Source: Rhodospirillales bacterium
GTDB taxonomy: Bacteria; Pseudomonadota; Alphaproteobacteria; Rhodospirillales; Defluviicoccaceae
Length of the DNA stretch: 64,000 nucleotides
Reading direction: 5' to 3'
Assembly (NCBI GenBank): GCA_016793875.1
Contig: JAEULG010000256.1
Coordinates: 1 to 64,000 of the forward strand
Below are positions 9,428 to 18,178 of this stretch, piece after piece. Every line of letters starts with the position of its first letter. The stretch's first letter is position 1. The notes under the pieces are model-generated. The model searched no databases. It had not been told where the DNA came from and saw only the letters and a list, made by a program, of their open reading frames with translations. The position numbers and the translations under genes were made by a program.

Positions 9428-10583
9428 CGCCGCCCCGCCTTGCCGTCCGGGCGACCTCGCCGTCTACATCCACTGGCCGTTTTGCCGTTCGAAGTGCCCT
9501 TACTGCGACTTCAACAGCCACGTCCGCGAGCGCATCGACGAGGCACGCTGGCTGGCGGCCTATCGCTCGCAATTGCAAAGCCTTGCCGAGGGCTGCAGCG
9601 GCCGGACGGTGCGCAGCGTCTTCTTCGGTGGGGGAACGCCGTCGCTGATGGCGCCGGCCACCGTCGCCGCGATCCTCGAGGAGGTCGGCCGGCTGTGGCC
9701 GGTGGCGCCCGATGCCGAGGTGACGCTGGAGGCGAACCCCTCGACGGCGGAGGCGGGCAGGTTTCAAGACTTTGCTGTCGCCGGCGTCGGCCGTCTCTCT
9801 CTCGGCGTGCAGGCGCTGGACGATGCGGCATTGCGCTCCCTCGGCCGCGGCCATACGGCGGCCGAGGCGGTGGCGGCGGTGGCGATGGCCGCCCGGATCT
9901 TCCGCCGCTTCTCCTTCGATGTGATCTGGGGACGACCGGGACAGCAGCCGGCCGACTGGCGCCGCGAATTGGCAGAGGCGGTGGCCATGGCCGGTGACCA
10001 CCTCTCGGTCTACCAGCTGACCATCGAGCCCGGCACTGCCTTCCGCCGCGACGGCGTCGCCGCTGCCGACGAGGAAACGGCGCTGGCGATGTGGCTGGCA
10101 ACCCAGGAACTGCTGCAGGCGGCCGGTCTGCCAGCCTACGAGATCTCCAACCACGCCCGCCCCGGCAGCGAATGCCGCCACAACCTCGCCATCTGGCAGG
10201 GCCGCGACTACCTCGGCATCGGGCCGGGTGCCCACGGCCGGGTCACCGGCGAGGCCGGTGTGGTGGCCACCCGCGCCGGGCGATCGCCGGAAAAATGGCT
10301 GACGGCAGTCGAGGCCGGGGGTGACGGCCTCGCCGAACGCGAGCAGGTGAGCGCGGCGGAACGCCGCGAAGAGCTGCTGTTGATGGGCCTGCGGCTTACC
10401 CGCGGCCTCGACCGGGGGTCATTCCGCACCGCCACGGGCGTCGAGCCGGAAGCGGCTGTCGATCCGGCGGCGCTGGCGGTACTGATCGAGGGCGGCTTCG
10501 TCGAGGCGGACGCAGCAGGAATGCGGGCGACGGCGGAAGGGCGGCTGCGGCTGAACGCGGTGCTGGCGCGGCTGCTCGCCTGA
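9390..10583 (+). CDS. hemW: Heme chaperone HemW (radical SAM)
   Basis: A 397-residue radical-SAM protein of the HemW/HemN-like group, now regarded as a heme chaperone rather than a coproporphyrinogen oxidase. The 4Fe-4S motif C-x3-C-x2-C is at Cys32, Cys36 and Cys39 ([14 protein letters not shown]), with the GGGTPS SAM motif following. The HemW-diagnostic HNxxYW motif reads HNLAIW here, so Tyr is replaced by Ile. I chose the ATG at 9390, which overlaps rdgB by 38 bases; in-frame sequence further upstream is only an rdgB shadow. Confidence 0.93.
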   Translation: MPSASLSTPASDSAAPPCRPGDLAVYIHWPFCRSKCPYCDFNSHVRERIDEARWLAAYRSQLQSLAEGCSGRTVRSVFFGGGTPSLMAPATVAAILEEVGRLWPVAPDAEVTLEANPSTAEAGRFQDFAVAGVGRLSLGVQALDDAALRSLGRGHTAAEAVAAVAMAARIFRRFSFDVIWGRPGQQPADWRRELAEAVAMAGDHLSVYQLTIEPGTAFRRDGVAAADEETALAMWLATQELLQAAGLPAYEISNHARPGSECRHNLAIWQGRDYLGIGPGAHGRVTGEAGVVATRAGRSPEKWLTAVEAGGDGLAEREQVSAAERREELLLMGLRLTRGLDRGSFRTATGVEPEAAVDPAALAVLIEGGFVEADAAGMRATAEGRLRLNAVLARLLA

Positions 10584-10637
10584 CCCTCGGTCACCGCCGC
10601 TGTCGCCGCCTCGTCGCAACTGCCTTATATAGGCGCC

Positions 10638-11738
10638 ATGGACGCAAGCTTCGCGAAACCCGGCGACGGCAACCGCCGCATCGTCGTCGCCATGTCGGGC
10701 GGCGTTGACAGCTCGGTGACCGCCGCGCTGCTGGTCGACGCCGGCTGGGAGGTTATCGGCATCACCCTGCAGCTCTACGATCACGGCCGGGCGGTAGGAC
10801 GGCCGGGAAGCTGCTGCGCCGGGCAGGACATCCACGATGCCCGCCGGGTCGCCGATCACCTCGGGATCGCCCACTACGTCCTCGACTATGAGGCACGCTT
10901 TCGCAGCGGCGTCATCGACGACTTCGCCGACGCCTACCTTGCCGGCGAGACGCCGATTCCGTGCGTGCGCTGCAACCAGCGGATCAAGTTTCGCGACCTG
11001 TTGGAAACCGCGCAGGGCCTCGGTGCTGCGGCGCTGGCAACCGGCCACTATGTCGAGCGCCGCGACGGGCCGGCCGGCGCCGCGCTTTATCGGGGTGCCG
11101 ACGCCGCTCGCGATCAGAGCTACTTTCTGTTCGCCACCACCCGCAGCCAGCTCGAATACCTGCGCTTTCCCTTGGGTGCGCTGGGCAAGGAGGAGACCCG
11201 CGCGGCGGCACGGCGCGTAGGGCTGGCGGTCGCGGAGAAGCGCGACAGCCAGGACATCTGCTTCGTGCCGAATGGCAGCTACGCTGATGTCCTGCGCCGG
11301 CTGCGCCCCCAGGCGCAGGAGCCGGGGGAGATCGTCGACGAGGCGGGGCGGGTCCTGGGACGTCACCGCGGCATCGCCGGCTTCACCGTCGGCCAGCGGC
11401 GCGGTCTCGGAATTGCCTCCTCCGAGCCGCTCCACGTGATCCGGCTGGAGCCGGCGCGGGCCCGCGTCGTCGTCGGGCCGAAGAGCGCTCTGTTCGGCCG
11501 GGAGGTCCGGCTGCACGAGGTCAACTGGCTGGGCGACGAGGCGCTGCCGGTGGAGGGGCGGGAGGTGACGGTGAAGCTGCGCTCGGCGATGGCGCCCGCT
11601 GCCGCGCGCATCGACCTTGCCGCCGACGGCACCGGCCTCGCGCTGCTCGATGCTGCCTATCCAGGACCGGCGCCCGGCCAAGCATGCGTCTTCTACGATG
11701 GCGAACGCGTGCTGGGCGGAGGCTGGATCAGCCGCTGA
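10638..11738 (+). CDS. mnmA: tRNA-specific 2-thiouridylase MnmA
   Basis: A 366-residue cytoplasmic enzyme that thiolates U34 of the tRNAs for Lys, Glu and Gln. The PP-loop ATP site SGGVDSS is at residues 20–26. The catalytic cysteines by family alignment are Cys112 ([10 protein letters not shown]) and Cys208 (DSQDICFVP). The insertion [10 protein letters not shown] and the C-terminal GQRRGLGI segment are also typical. A monocistronic start about 54 bases after hemW is preceded by a TATATA-like element near 10624. The last 11 bases overlap a convergent small gene. Confidence 0.97.
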   Translation: MDASFAKPGDGNRRIVVAMSGGVDSSVTAALLVDAGWEVIGITLQLYDHGRAVGRPGSCCAGQDIHDARRVADHLGIAHYVLDYEARFRSGVIDDFADAYLAGETPIPCVRCNQRIKFRDLLETAQGLGAAALATGHYVERRDGPAGAALYRGADAARDQSYFLFATTRSQLEYLRFPLGALGKEETRAAARRVGLAVAEKRDSQDICFVPNGSYADVLRRLRPQAQEPGEIVDEAGRVLGRHRGIAGFTVGQRRGLGIASSEPLHVIRLEPARARVVVGPKSALFGREVRLHEVNWLGDEALPVEGREVTVKLRSAMAPAAARIDLAADGTGLALLDAAYPGPAPGQACVFYDGERVLGGGWISR

Positions 11739-11931
11739 TCTCCGGATCCGTGGCGGGCGCGGGCTCGACTTGGCCTGCGGCCGCACCGCCGGTCATGAGC
11801 AGCCGGTCGATATCGGGCTCGCTGAGATCGGCCAGCGCGGCAATGGCGCGCCCCCAGTCGGCGACGTCGGTCCATTGATGGCGGTACAGCAGGCGGTGTA
11901 GGCGGGGCAGATCCTGTTGCTGCGTGCTCAT
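11728..11931 (-). CDS. Small hypothetical protein (67 aa)
   Basis: A 67-residue soluble-looking protein starting [17 protein letters not shown], with a helical, charged body ([24 protein letters not shown]) and a short Ala/Pro-rich tail. I do not recognise a named family. The protein-like composition and a plausible start at 11931 support it; a longer in-frame start exists at 11991. It converges with mnmA and overlaps its 3' end by 11 bases. No function can be assigned. Confidence 0.5.
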   Translation of the reverse strand: MSTQQQDLPRLHRLLYRHQWTDVADWGRAIAALADLSEPDIDRLLMTGGAAAGQVEPAPATDPEISG

Positions 11932-12104
11932 GGCTGCGGTTCCGATGTGGCGTGCGATCGGAACCTTACGGGAACATCCGGCCAGCATCAAGAGTTTTAA
12001 CCTATCTGAGGATATTAAACCCCTATAAAGGGGCGGCCCTTATCGAGTTCTGGAGGGACGTTTACCACAAGATGCTCTGCTCCCCTTCTCCCGCTGATGT
12101 TCGC

Positions 12105-12164
12105 ATAAGTTGTGTTCAATTTTGTTATAAACTAATAAGTTGTGTAGATGGCGCAGGGCGCGCT
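12105..12164 (+). promoter_or_regulatory. Flagellin promoter region with 30-bp-spaced direct repeats
   Basis: An AT-rich island in GC-rich DNA upstream of flagellin. ATAAGTTGTGT occurs exactly twice, at 12105–12115 and 12135–12145, 30 bp apart (three helical turns), suggesting a protein-binding pair on one DNA face. TTGTGT (12110) and TAATAA (12133) with a 17-base spacer resemble a sigma-70 promoter. Directly after, TGGCGC at 12149 with GG-N10-GC (12150–12163) matches the sigma-54 spacing, which would start transcription near 12175. Which one is used cannot be told. A palindrome CCCCTATAAAGGGG lies further upstream at 12020–12033. Confidence 0.4.
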
Positions 12165-12226
12165 ATGGTTGCGGCACTCGGATCGAAACATCCGCAGTAA
12201 ATGCCTAGAACAGGAGCCCGACGACC

Positions 12227-13927
12227 ATGTCCGATACCGTCATCAGCGCGTCGATGCGCGCCAATCTGCTGTCGCTGCAGAGAACCACTTCGCAGATGGA
12301 CAAGACGCAGATCAATCTGTCGACCGGCAAGAAGGTCAACAGCGCGGTCGACGATCCCGTTTCCTTTTTCACCGCCAAGTCGCTGACCAACCGGGCGAGC
12401 GATCTCAATAAGCTGCTGGATGCGATGGGTCAGAGCATGTCGAGCCTGAAGCAGGCGTCCACGGGCCTTGAAAGCGTCACCAAGCTGGTCGAGCAGGCCA
12501 CTGCCATTGCCGGGCAGGCGCGCGACGCGCTGGCCGCCGGCACCCAGGAGGCAAAGGTTGCCGGCACCGTCAACCTGAAGGGCATCGAGGATCTGACGTC
12601 GCGCTCCGGGGTTTCGGCGACCAGCCGGCTGACCTTCACGGTCAACGACAAGGACGGCAATGTCGTCCTCAATGCCCAGAACATCGACATCGCCGCGAAC
12701 GACTCGACGGACCAGTTGGTCGGCAAGATCAACGATCTGAATCAGGGCCTGGCCGACCCGGTGATCGAGGCCAAGGTCAACGATGCCGGCAAGCTGGAGA
12801 TCAAGGCGCTCGACGGCGCCAGCTTCGCGCTGAAGTTCACCGGCGATACCGCGACCCCCTCGACGGCGGAGGATCTGGCGCTGGCCCAGGCGCTCGGCTT
12901 CGGTGATACCGCCCAGAAGGTCGCCGACGGCACTCTGACCGCCGGCGTGCAGAACTACGCGGTGCAGGTCACCGCCAGTGCGACGGCATCGCTCAATTCG
13001 CTCGCTCTCTACAGCGGTGTCAACACTCTCGCCCAGGCCAGCGATACCCTCTCGAGCCTGTTCAACGAGCCTACCGCCACGACCAGGCTGGTCAGCGGAA
13101 CGGTCGATGCCGGCGATCAGTTCGTCGTCGGCTTCAACGGCGGCTCGCAGAAGTCCTACAGCATCTCCGGCCTGAGCATTCAGGGGCTGGTCGACAAGAT
13201 CAACTCCGACTTCACCGGCAAGCTTGCCGCCAGCTTTGATGGCAGCACCGGCAAGATCAACATCCGCTCTACGGACGCGGTGGTGAAGACGGTCGAGTTC
13301 GGTGTCCATGACGAGACGACGACGGACGGCCTCGCAGCGCGCTTCGGCTTCGGCGTTGCCAGCGCCGTCACCGCCACCGCCGCTACCGCGGATGCGACGA
13401 GCATCGAATCCATCCAGCTCGGCTCGGCGGCGGCCGATCTCGCCACCTATGAGGCCGACTACAACAAAATACGCGATCAGATCGATTCGCTGGTCAAGGA
13501 CGCCGGCTACCGCGGCACCAACTTGCTGAACGGCGATACCCTGACCACCGTCTTCAACGAGGACCGTAGCACCTCGATCGCCACCAAGGGCCAGGTCGTC
13601 ACCTCGGCGGGTCTTGGCCTCGACAAAGCCAATTTCGGCAATGCCGTCGGCGTCGATGCCTCGCTGGAGCAGGTGCGGACCGCCGTCAACAGCCTGCGCA
13701 GCTTTGCGTCGAGCGTGGCCAACGACCTCAACGTCATCCAGACCCGCGAGGACTACACCAAGGAGACGGTCAATACCCTGCAGGAAGGCGCTGACAAGCT
13801 CACCGTTGCCGATCCGAACGAGGAAGGGGCGACGATGATGGCGCTTCAGACCCGCCAGCAGCTGGCGGTATCGGCGCTGTCGCTGGCCTCCCAGGCACAG
13901 CAAAGCGTGCTGTCGCTCCTCCGCTGA
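12227..13927 (+). CDS. fliC: Flagellin
   Basis: A 566-residue flagellar filament subunit. The N-terminal D0/D1 helices (VISASMRANLLSLQRTTSQ, then INLSTGKKVNSAVDDPVSFF) and the C-terminal D1/D0 helices (VRTAVNSLRSFASSV to SLASQAQQSVLSLLR) are clear. Residues about 130–420 form a variable, beta-rich surface domain with two similar FGFG-type segments. The ribosome site is CAGGAG, 10–15 bases upstream. It is followed by a strong terminator at 13948 and then by flaF, so it is probably a highly expressed single-gene transcript. Confidence 0.95.
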   Translation: MSDTVISASMRANLLSLQRTTSQMDKTQINLSTGKKVNSAVDDPVSFFTAKSLTNRASDLNKLLDAMGQSMSSLKQASTGLESVTKLVEQATAIAGQARDALAAGTQEAKVAGTVNLKGIEDLTSRSGVSATSRLTFTVNDKDGNVVLNAQNIDIAANDSTDQLVGKINDLNQGLADPVIEAKVNDAGKLEIKALDGASFALKFTGDTATPSTAEDLALAQALGFGDTAQKVADGTLTAGVQNYAVQVTASATASLNSLALYSGVNTLAQASDTLSSLFNEPTATTRLVSGTVDAGDQFVVGFNGGSQKSYSISGLSIQGLVDKINSDFTGKLAASFDGSTGKINIRSTDAVVKTVEFGVHDETTTDGLAARFGFGVASAVTATAATADATSIESIQLGSAAADLATYEADYNKIRDQIDSLVKDAGYRGTNLLNGDTLTTVFNEDRSTSIATKGQVVTSAGLGLDKANFGNAVGVDASLEQVRTAVNSLRSFASSVANDLNVIQTREDYTKETVNTLQEGADKLTVADPNEEGATMMALQTRQQLAVSALSLASQAQQSVLSLLR

Positions 13928-13947
13928 TCGCGGCCGGAAGAACTGAC

Positions 13948-13980
13948 AAGCCGGCGGTGCCCGCCAGCACCGCCGGCTTT
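13948..13980 (+). terminator. Rho-independent terminator after flagellin
   Basis: A perfect inverted repeat: AAGCCGGCGGTGC pairs with GCACCGCCGGCTT around a CCGCCA loop, followed by a short T run. It begins about 20 bases after the flagellin stop and should end that transcript. Confidence 0.85.
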
Positions 13981-14113
13981 GCGTTTCCGGGCTGCCGAAA
14001 TGGGCGAATCATCAAACCAGCGCAGTCGGTTAACCGGATAGTCACCCCCCTCGGGCACAATGATCACATCAGGCCGCGGGTGCGCGCCCGCGCCAGGAAA
14101 GAAGGCCCGCCCG

Positions 14114-14539
14114 ATGACCGATCCATGCCGCCGTGCCACCCAAGCCTACAGCCGCGGAAGCCGCAGCTATACCGATCCGCGCCGCCTGGAGGGCGATGTC
14201 CTGCTGCAGGTCGCGCAGCGCCTCGACGACCTGCGCCGCCGCTGGTCGCCGGAGCTTTCCGCCGAACTGGAGCCGGCACTTCTGCATAATCGCCGGCTGT
14301 GGACGATCTTCGCCGCAGAAATGGCCGACGATACCGCCGGCTTGCCGCTCGAGCTGCGCAACAACGTTGCCAGTCTTGCGGTCTTCGTCTTCAAGCGTTC
14401 GCTGGAACTGCTGGTGAAGCCGGCGGCGGAGCCGATCACCGCGCTCGTCGAGATCAACCGCAGCATCGCTGCCGGCCTGCTGGCGGCAAGGGACAACGGC
14501 CCGGAGGCGGTAGCGGCGGGCGCTTCCGCCGCCGCCTGA
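14114..14539 (+). CDS. flaF: Flagellar biosynthesis regulator FlaF
   Basis: A 141-residue FlaF protein, which in alphaproteobacteria is needed for flagellin production and secretion and works with FlbT. It shows the family pattern: an N-terminal RRATQAYSRGSRS, the helical ADDTAGLPLELRNNVASLAVFVFKR block (here split in description only) and an Ala-rich end. I chose the ATG at 14114 rather than 14060 because the family begins close to AYxxG. It lies directly downstream of the flagellin terminator; flbT is not nearby. Confidence 0.87.
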   Translation: MTDPCRRATQAYSRGSRSYTDPRRLEGDVLLQVAQRLDDLRRRWSPELSAELEPALLHNRRLWTIFAAEMADDTAGLPLELRNNVASLAVFVFKRSLELLVKPAAEPITALVEINRSIAAGLLAARDNGPEAVAAGASAAA

Positions 14540-14618
14540 GCGGGGGTCCCCTCGTTGCCGTGTGCCGGGCGCATTTCCGTGCTTCGCCGCCGCCCGCTGG
14601 CGGTGTAGAAGACGCCTC

Positions 14619-14879
14619 ATGCCGACGTCTTCTGTCCTGCTGGCGCTCGCCGCCACGGCGATCGCTGTCAGCGTGGCCGCCTGCTCCACCGACAAGGCGC
14701 GTCTCGCCGGCGCCTGCCAGCTTCAGCGCTGTGTCTGCGCGCCGGGGGGCTGGTCGCCGGCTTCGGCGGGCGGACAGTCGCCGGTGGTCTGGCAGTCCGA
14801 CGGCACTGCCTCCTGCCCGGAAGGGCTGGAACTCCATGCTTTGACGCCGCCGCCGGGGCAGGTGCGCAAGGGCATCTGA
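14619..14879 (+). CDS. Small Cys-containing lipoprotein
   Basis: An 86-residue protein with a signal peptide (SVLLALAATAIAVSVAAC) ending in a VAAC lipobox, so Cys21 would be lipidated. The mature part has further cysteines (ACQLQRCVCAPGG, then ASCPEG), suggesting disulphides or metal binding. I do not recognise a family. It follows flaF by 79 bases and is followed directly by a hairpin. Confidence 0.6.
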   Translation: MPTSSVLLALAATAIAVSVAACSTDKARLAGACQLQRCVCAPGGWSPASAGGQSPVVWQSDGTASCPEGLELHALTPPPGQVRKGI

Positions 14880-14881
14880 GT

Positions 14882-14904
14882 GATATTGCGGTATGGGCAA
14901 TATC
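14882..14904 (+). terminator. Hairpin directly after the lipoprotein gene
   Basis: GATATTGC pairs perfectly with GCAATATC around a 7-base loop, 2 bases after the lipoprotein stop. There is no T run, so it may be a weak terminator or an mRNA-stabilising stem. Confidence 0.45.
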
Positions 14905-14980
14905 AGCCGGCCGCCTACCACGCGGACGAAGAGACAGGCCTCAGGGTGACGGCGGGGAGCATCGGCGCCGTCGCCGCGGG

Positions 14981-15100
14981 AAAAAAAATGGCCCGGAACT
15001 GAGGTTCCGGGCCAAGTCCAACAGGGAGGCTTCACGTCTGGGAGACGTAGGACTCGCTATCAACGAGCCCTTCTTTCGGGCATTGCACCCGAAACCTTGA
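14981..15100 (-). ncRNA. Predicted small RNA with four tandem hairpins
   Basis: Read on the minus strand, four perfect or near-perfect stems follow one another: TTTCGGG/CCCGAAA (15094–15074), GGGCTCG/CGAGTCC with one G–U (15070–15050), ACGTCT/AGACGT with a CCC loop (15048–15034), and a 10-bp stem GGCCCGGAAC/GTTCCGGGCC (15013–14990) followed by eight or so U residues, a textbook terminator. Between the third and fourth stems lies an unpaired GCCTCCCTGTT, complementary to Shine–Dalgarno sequences. No open frame explains it. The 5' end is unknown. It could instead be the structured 3' end of the mprF transcript, whose stop is 355 bases upstream. The family is not recognised. Confidence 0.55.
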
Positions 15101-15454
15101 AACTCGATGCTGCACTGCAGCGACACCAAAAGATATAGCCCCTTACCCAAAGTGCCGCCTCTCGAAAATACGCAACGCTCCCATGCACGCCCCTCATCAA
15201 AGTTGCATGGTAATGCAGGTGGATCGCGCACTGCGCGCGGATCGGGCTTGGTGAGCTGGGCGGCGAGCCTGGGCGACAGGGCCTGTTCGCACGTGCAATG
15301 CTGCGAGGGCGCAGGAGAGCATTGTTCCGAACGGCGCATCGGACCGCGCCGGGGATACCGGGGGCGTTCCCAGGGGGAAGCGGATGGCCGGTCGCTCTCG
15401 CCGGCCGGCCGCAAATCGCCCATCCCGCGCTGGTCCCGGCCGTTGTTCCCGCGG
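15101..15454. other. Non-coding stretch between mprF and the predicted small RNA
   Basis: About 350 bases without a convincing gene. It contains a 7-bp inverted repeat CCATGCA/TGCATGG (15181–15187 and 15204–15210) around a 16-base loop. On the minus strand, CTATATC near 15138–15132 is a possible −10 element for the small RNA, but no good −35 is seen. Confidence 0.4.
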
Positions 15455-18112
15455 TCACACCGCTGGCGGTGCGGAGCGCTTGCTGGCCGCGGCGCCGCGG
15501 TTGAGGGCGGCGGCATCGGCCAGGACGATCAACGGCTCGACGCCACCGGGCGAGGCTAGATAGCGCGGCTCCCACACCGGGTGGAACTGTTCCTTGAACT
15601 TGCGGTCGCCGCTGAGGGTGAAGAACTCGTCGCCGTGCTCGGCGATCAGCGCGCCGAGCCGGTGCTGCAGCGGGCCCATCTGCCGCCGCTGCGTCTCGGC
15701 GAGCGGAGCCATGCCGATCGACAGAACGGTCACGCCGCGCGCTTGCAGCTCCAGCATCGTCGCGACGGTCAGGTACTCAAGGGTCGACGCGGGCGCGTGG
15801 GGCTGCCAGCGCAATGCGTCGAATGCCGCTTCGTCGCCGCTGGCGGCCCTCAGGACGACGGCAAAGGCGACGATCTCTTCGCCACTGAGGGCGATGGCAA
15901 CCTCGAAGCGGCGGATGTAGCCGGTCGAGAAGGGGGCGGTGGAAAAGCCCGGCTCGCGTCCCTGGCGGGCGATCAGCCAAGCCCTGGATATGGCCGCAAG
16001 CGTGTCCGTCACCGGCGGAACTTCCTCCGGCAGCAGCAGACGGAACGACAGACCCTCGCGTGCCCCGCGGTTGAAACCGAAGCGCATCCTGCTGTTAGCC
16101 GGGTCATCCAGGACGAAATCGTTGAGCGGCACCCGTGCGGCATCGCCAAGCCGGGTAACGGTCAGGCCGACATCGGCGTAGAGGCGGAGGTCATCGGGCC
16201 GTACAAGGTAGAACGCCGGCCGTACCCGTTCCCGATCGCAAATTTCGCGGAAACGCCAGATGAGCTCGGCGCGCTCGTCCGGCTCGCCCACGGGATCAAA
16301 CAGGGCGATACAGGAAGTGCCGTGCCGCCGGAACATCAGGAACGACCGGCCGGAGGCGCTGAACAGCAAGCTCTTGTCACCAGCGCACGCCAGCATCGCA
16401 TCAGCGTTGGACTGGCGATCGGCGATGGTCCGGGCGCGTTCAAGTTCCGCCGGCGTGGCCGCGGGAGCGGCGGCGCGCCGGGGTGGGTGCAGAACATGCA
16501 GCAGCGCCAGGACGACGACGCCGAGAGCCGCCGCGAACAGTGCCCGCAGCGAGCGCGGGAAGTTTCCGTTCAGCGAGAAGTGCACCCAGAGCGAGTCATG
16601 GTAGGTCGCGTGTTTGTAGGCGAACAGCACGAGCCAGACGGCGGCGCCCAGGATGCACAGCAGCGTGACCATCCAGCCCAGCGTCAACGGCTCGTCGAGG
16701 AGTGATGTCCGCCGATAAAACTCGTCGCGATAGGGCACCAGCAGAAAGGCGATCAGGAAAAGAGCGATTGCGGAACCGTAGTCCAGACCCTTGGCAATCG
16801 AGCAGATGATGCCGATGGCGAGAAGGGCATGGACCAGCCAGTAGGCGCCATGCAGGCGGCGTTGCAGGGCAGGGGCGAGAAAGATCAGCATACTCGCCAC
16901 CATTGCGCCGACGAAGTGGGCGGTCTCGATGACCGGCAGCGGTACGATGGCGCCGACGGCGGCCGCCCGGGCCGGACCCATCGGCGTTGCCGCCGAGGCC
17001 AGGAGCACGATGCCGGCGAGGACGACGAAGATCCCGGCGAGGGTGGGGACGATCTCGCCCGTCACCTCGACCAGACGGTCGAAGGCGGCGACCGTCGCCG
17101 GGATCTGCCGCCGCAATTCGTTGAGCCCGAGCAGCGCCCCTGCGACCAGCAGCGGCAGCACGTAGTAGACGAGGCGGTACACCACCAGCGCGCCGACGAG
17201 GGGGCCGATCTCGGTGCGGTCGCCGAGTGCGTAGACGAAGACCGCCTCGAACACGCCGAGCCCGCCGGGGACGTGGCTGAGGATGCCGGCGACGATGGCG
17301 ACGCAGTAGAGCGGCAGGAAGGCGAAGAAGGGGTAGGCAAGGTCGGCGGGCAGCAGCATCCACAGGGCGGCGGAGGCGAAGCACAGGTCGATGGCGGAGA
17401 TGGTCAGCTGCCCGGCGACCAGCGTCGGCGACGGCAGCGGGACGGTCATCCGCCGCCAACGCAATGTCCGGCGCGTCGCGCACAGTACGACAAAGCCAAT
17501 GATGCCGGCGATCATGGCGACGCTGGTCGTCTCCAGCACCAGCGGCGGCAGGTGGAGAATGTCGACAAGCAGGGCCGGCCGCAGCAGAACGCCGATGCCG
17601 CTGACGGCGCAGATGCCGAAGCCGAAGGCGATGATACAGAAGAGAGTGACCCGACCGATGTCGTCGGCGGGCAGGCCTGCGGCGGAGTAGATACGGAAGC
17701 GCACCGACCCGCCGGTCAGCAGGGCGAAGCCGACGGTGTTGCCGATGGCGTAGCCGCAGAACGAGGCCAATGCAGTCACCCGGCGCGGCAGCCGCCGGCC
17801 GACGTAGCGCAGGGCCGACCAGTCATAGCCCATCAGCGTAAGGTAGCTGAGAGCAGCGAAGCCAAGACTGGCGCCCACCGCGTTGGCCGGCAGGTCGGCG
17901 ATGGACCGGCCGACGTCAGCAACGCGCATCTCCGCCAGCAGGCGGTTCAGCGCGAAGCCGCAGAGCACCAGAACGATGGCGGTGGCGGCAAGGCCGAGAC
18001 CATCGCGGTGGCAATCTGCCCAGGCGAGAATACGCCGCGGCCACGATCGCGATGGCGTACGCGCGGTCACGACCGCCCCCACCGCATCGGCAGCAGCGGC
18101 GGCCGGTCCCAC
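15455..18112 (-). CDS. mprF: Bifunctional phosphatidylglycerol lysyltransferase/flippase MprF
   Basis: An 885-residue inner-membrane protein. The N-terminal half has about 12–14 transmembrane helices (flippase part; note GFALLTGGSVRFRIYSAAG and SHVPGGLGVFEAVF, hallmarks of the LPG-synthase membrane region). The C-terminal third, from about residue 560, is the cytosolic GNAT-like domain (DUF2156) that transfers an amino acid, usually Lys, from tRNA to phosphatidylglycerol: SFLMFRRHGTSCIALFDPVG and STLEYLTVATMLELQARG lie here. Aminoacylated lipid lowers surface charge and gives resistance to cationic peptides. It starts with GTG. The donor amino acid cannot be told from sequence. Confidence 0.93.
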   Translation of the reverse strand: MGPAAAAADAVGAVVTARTPSRSWPRRILAWADCHRDGLGLAATAIVLVLCGFALNRLLAEMRVADVGRSIADLPANAVGASLGFAALSYLTLMGYDWSALRYVGRRLPRRVTALASFCGYAIGNTVGFALLTGGSVRFRIYSAAGLPADDIGRVTLFCIIAFGFGICAVSGIGVLLRPALLVDILHLPPLVLETTSVAMIAGIIGFVVLCATRRTLRWRRMTVPLPSPTLVAGQLTISAIDLCFASAALWMLLPADLAYPFFAFLPLYCVAIVAGILSHVPGGLGVFEAVFVYALGDRTEIGPLVGALVVYRLVYYVLPLLVAGALLGLNELRRQIPATVAAFDRLVEVTGEIVPTLAGIFVVLAGIVLLASAATPMGPARAAAVGAIVPLPVIETAHFVGAMVASMLIFLAPALQRRLHGAYWLVHALLAIGIICSIAKGLDYGSAIALFLIAFLLVPYRDEFYRRTSLLDEPLTLGWMVTLLCILGAAVWLVLFAYKHATYHDSLWVHFSLNGNFPRSLRALFAAALGVVVLALLHVLHPPRRAAAPAATPAELERARTIADRQSNADAMLACAGDKSLLFSASGRSFLMFRRHGTSCIALFDPVGEPDERAELIWRFREICDRERVRPAFYLVRPDDLRLYADVGLTVTRLGDAARVPLNDFVLDDPANSRMRFGFNRGAREGLSFRLLLPEEVPPVTDTLAAISRAWLIARQGREPGFSTAPFSTGYIRRFEVAIALSGEEIVAFAVVLRAASGDEAAFDALRWQPHAPASTLEYLTVATMLELQARGVTVLSIGMAPLAETQRRQMGPLQHRLGALIAEHGDEFFTLSGDRKFKEQFHPVWEPRYLASPGGVEPLIVLADAAALNRGAAASKRSAPPAV

Positions 18113-18178
18113 GTACGCCTGCCCAACCTTGATCCTCCTGTCGATCGATCTGCCGCGGCCGCTGACCGAACCTTTTCC

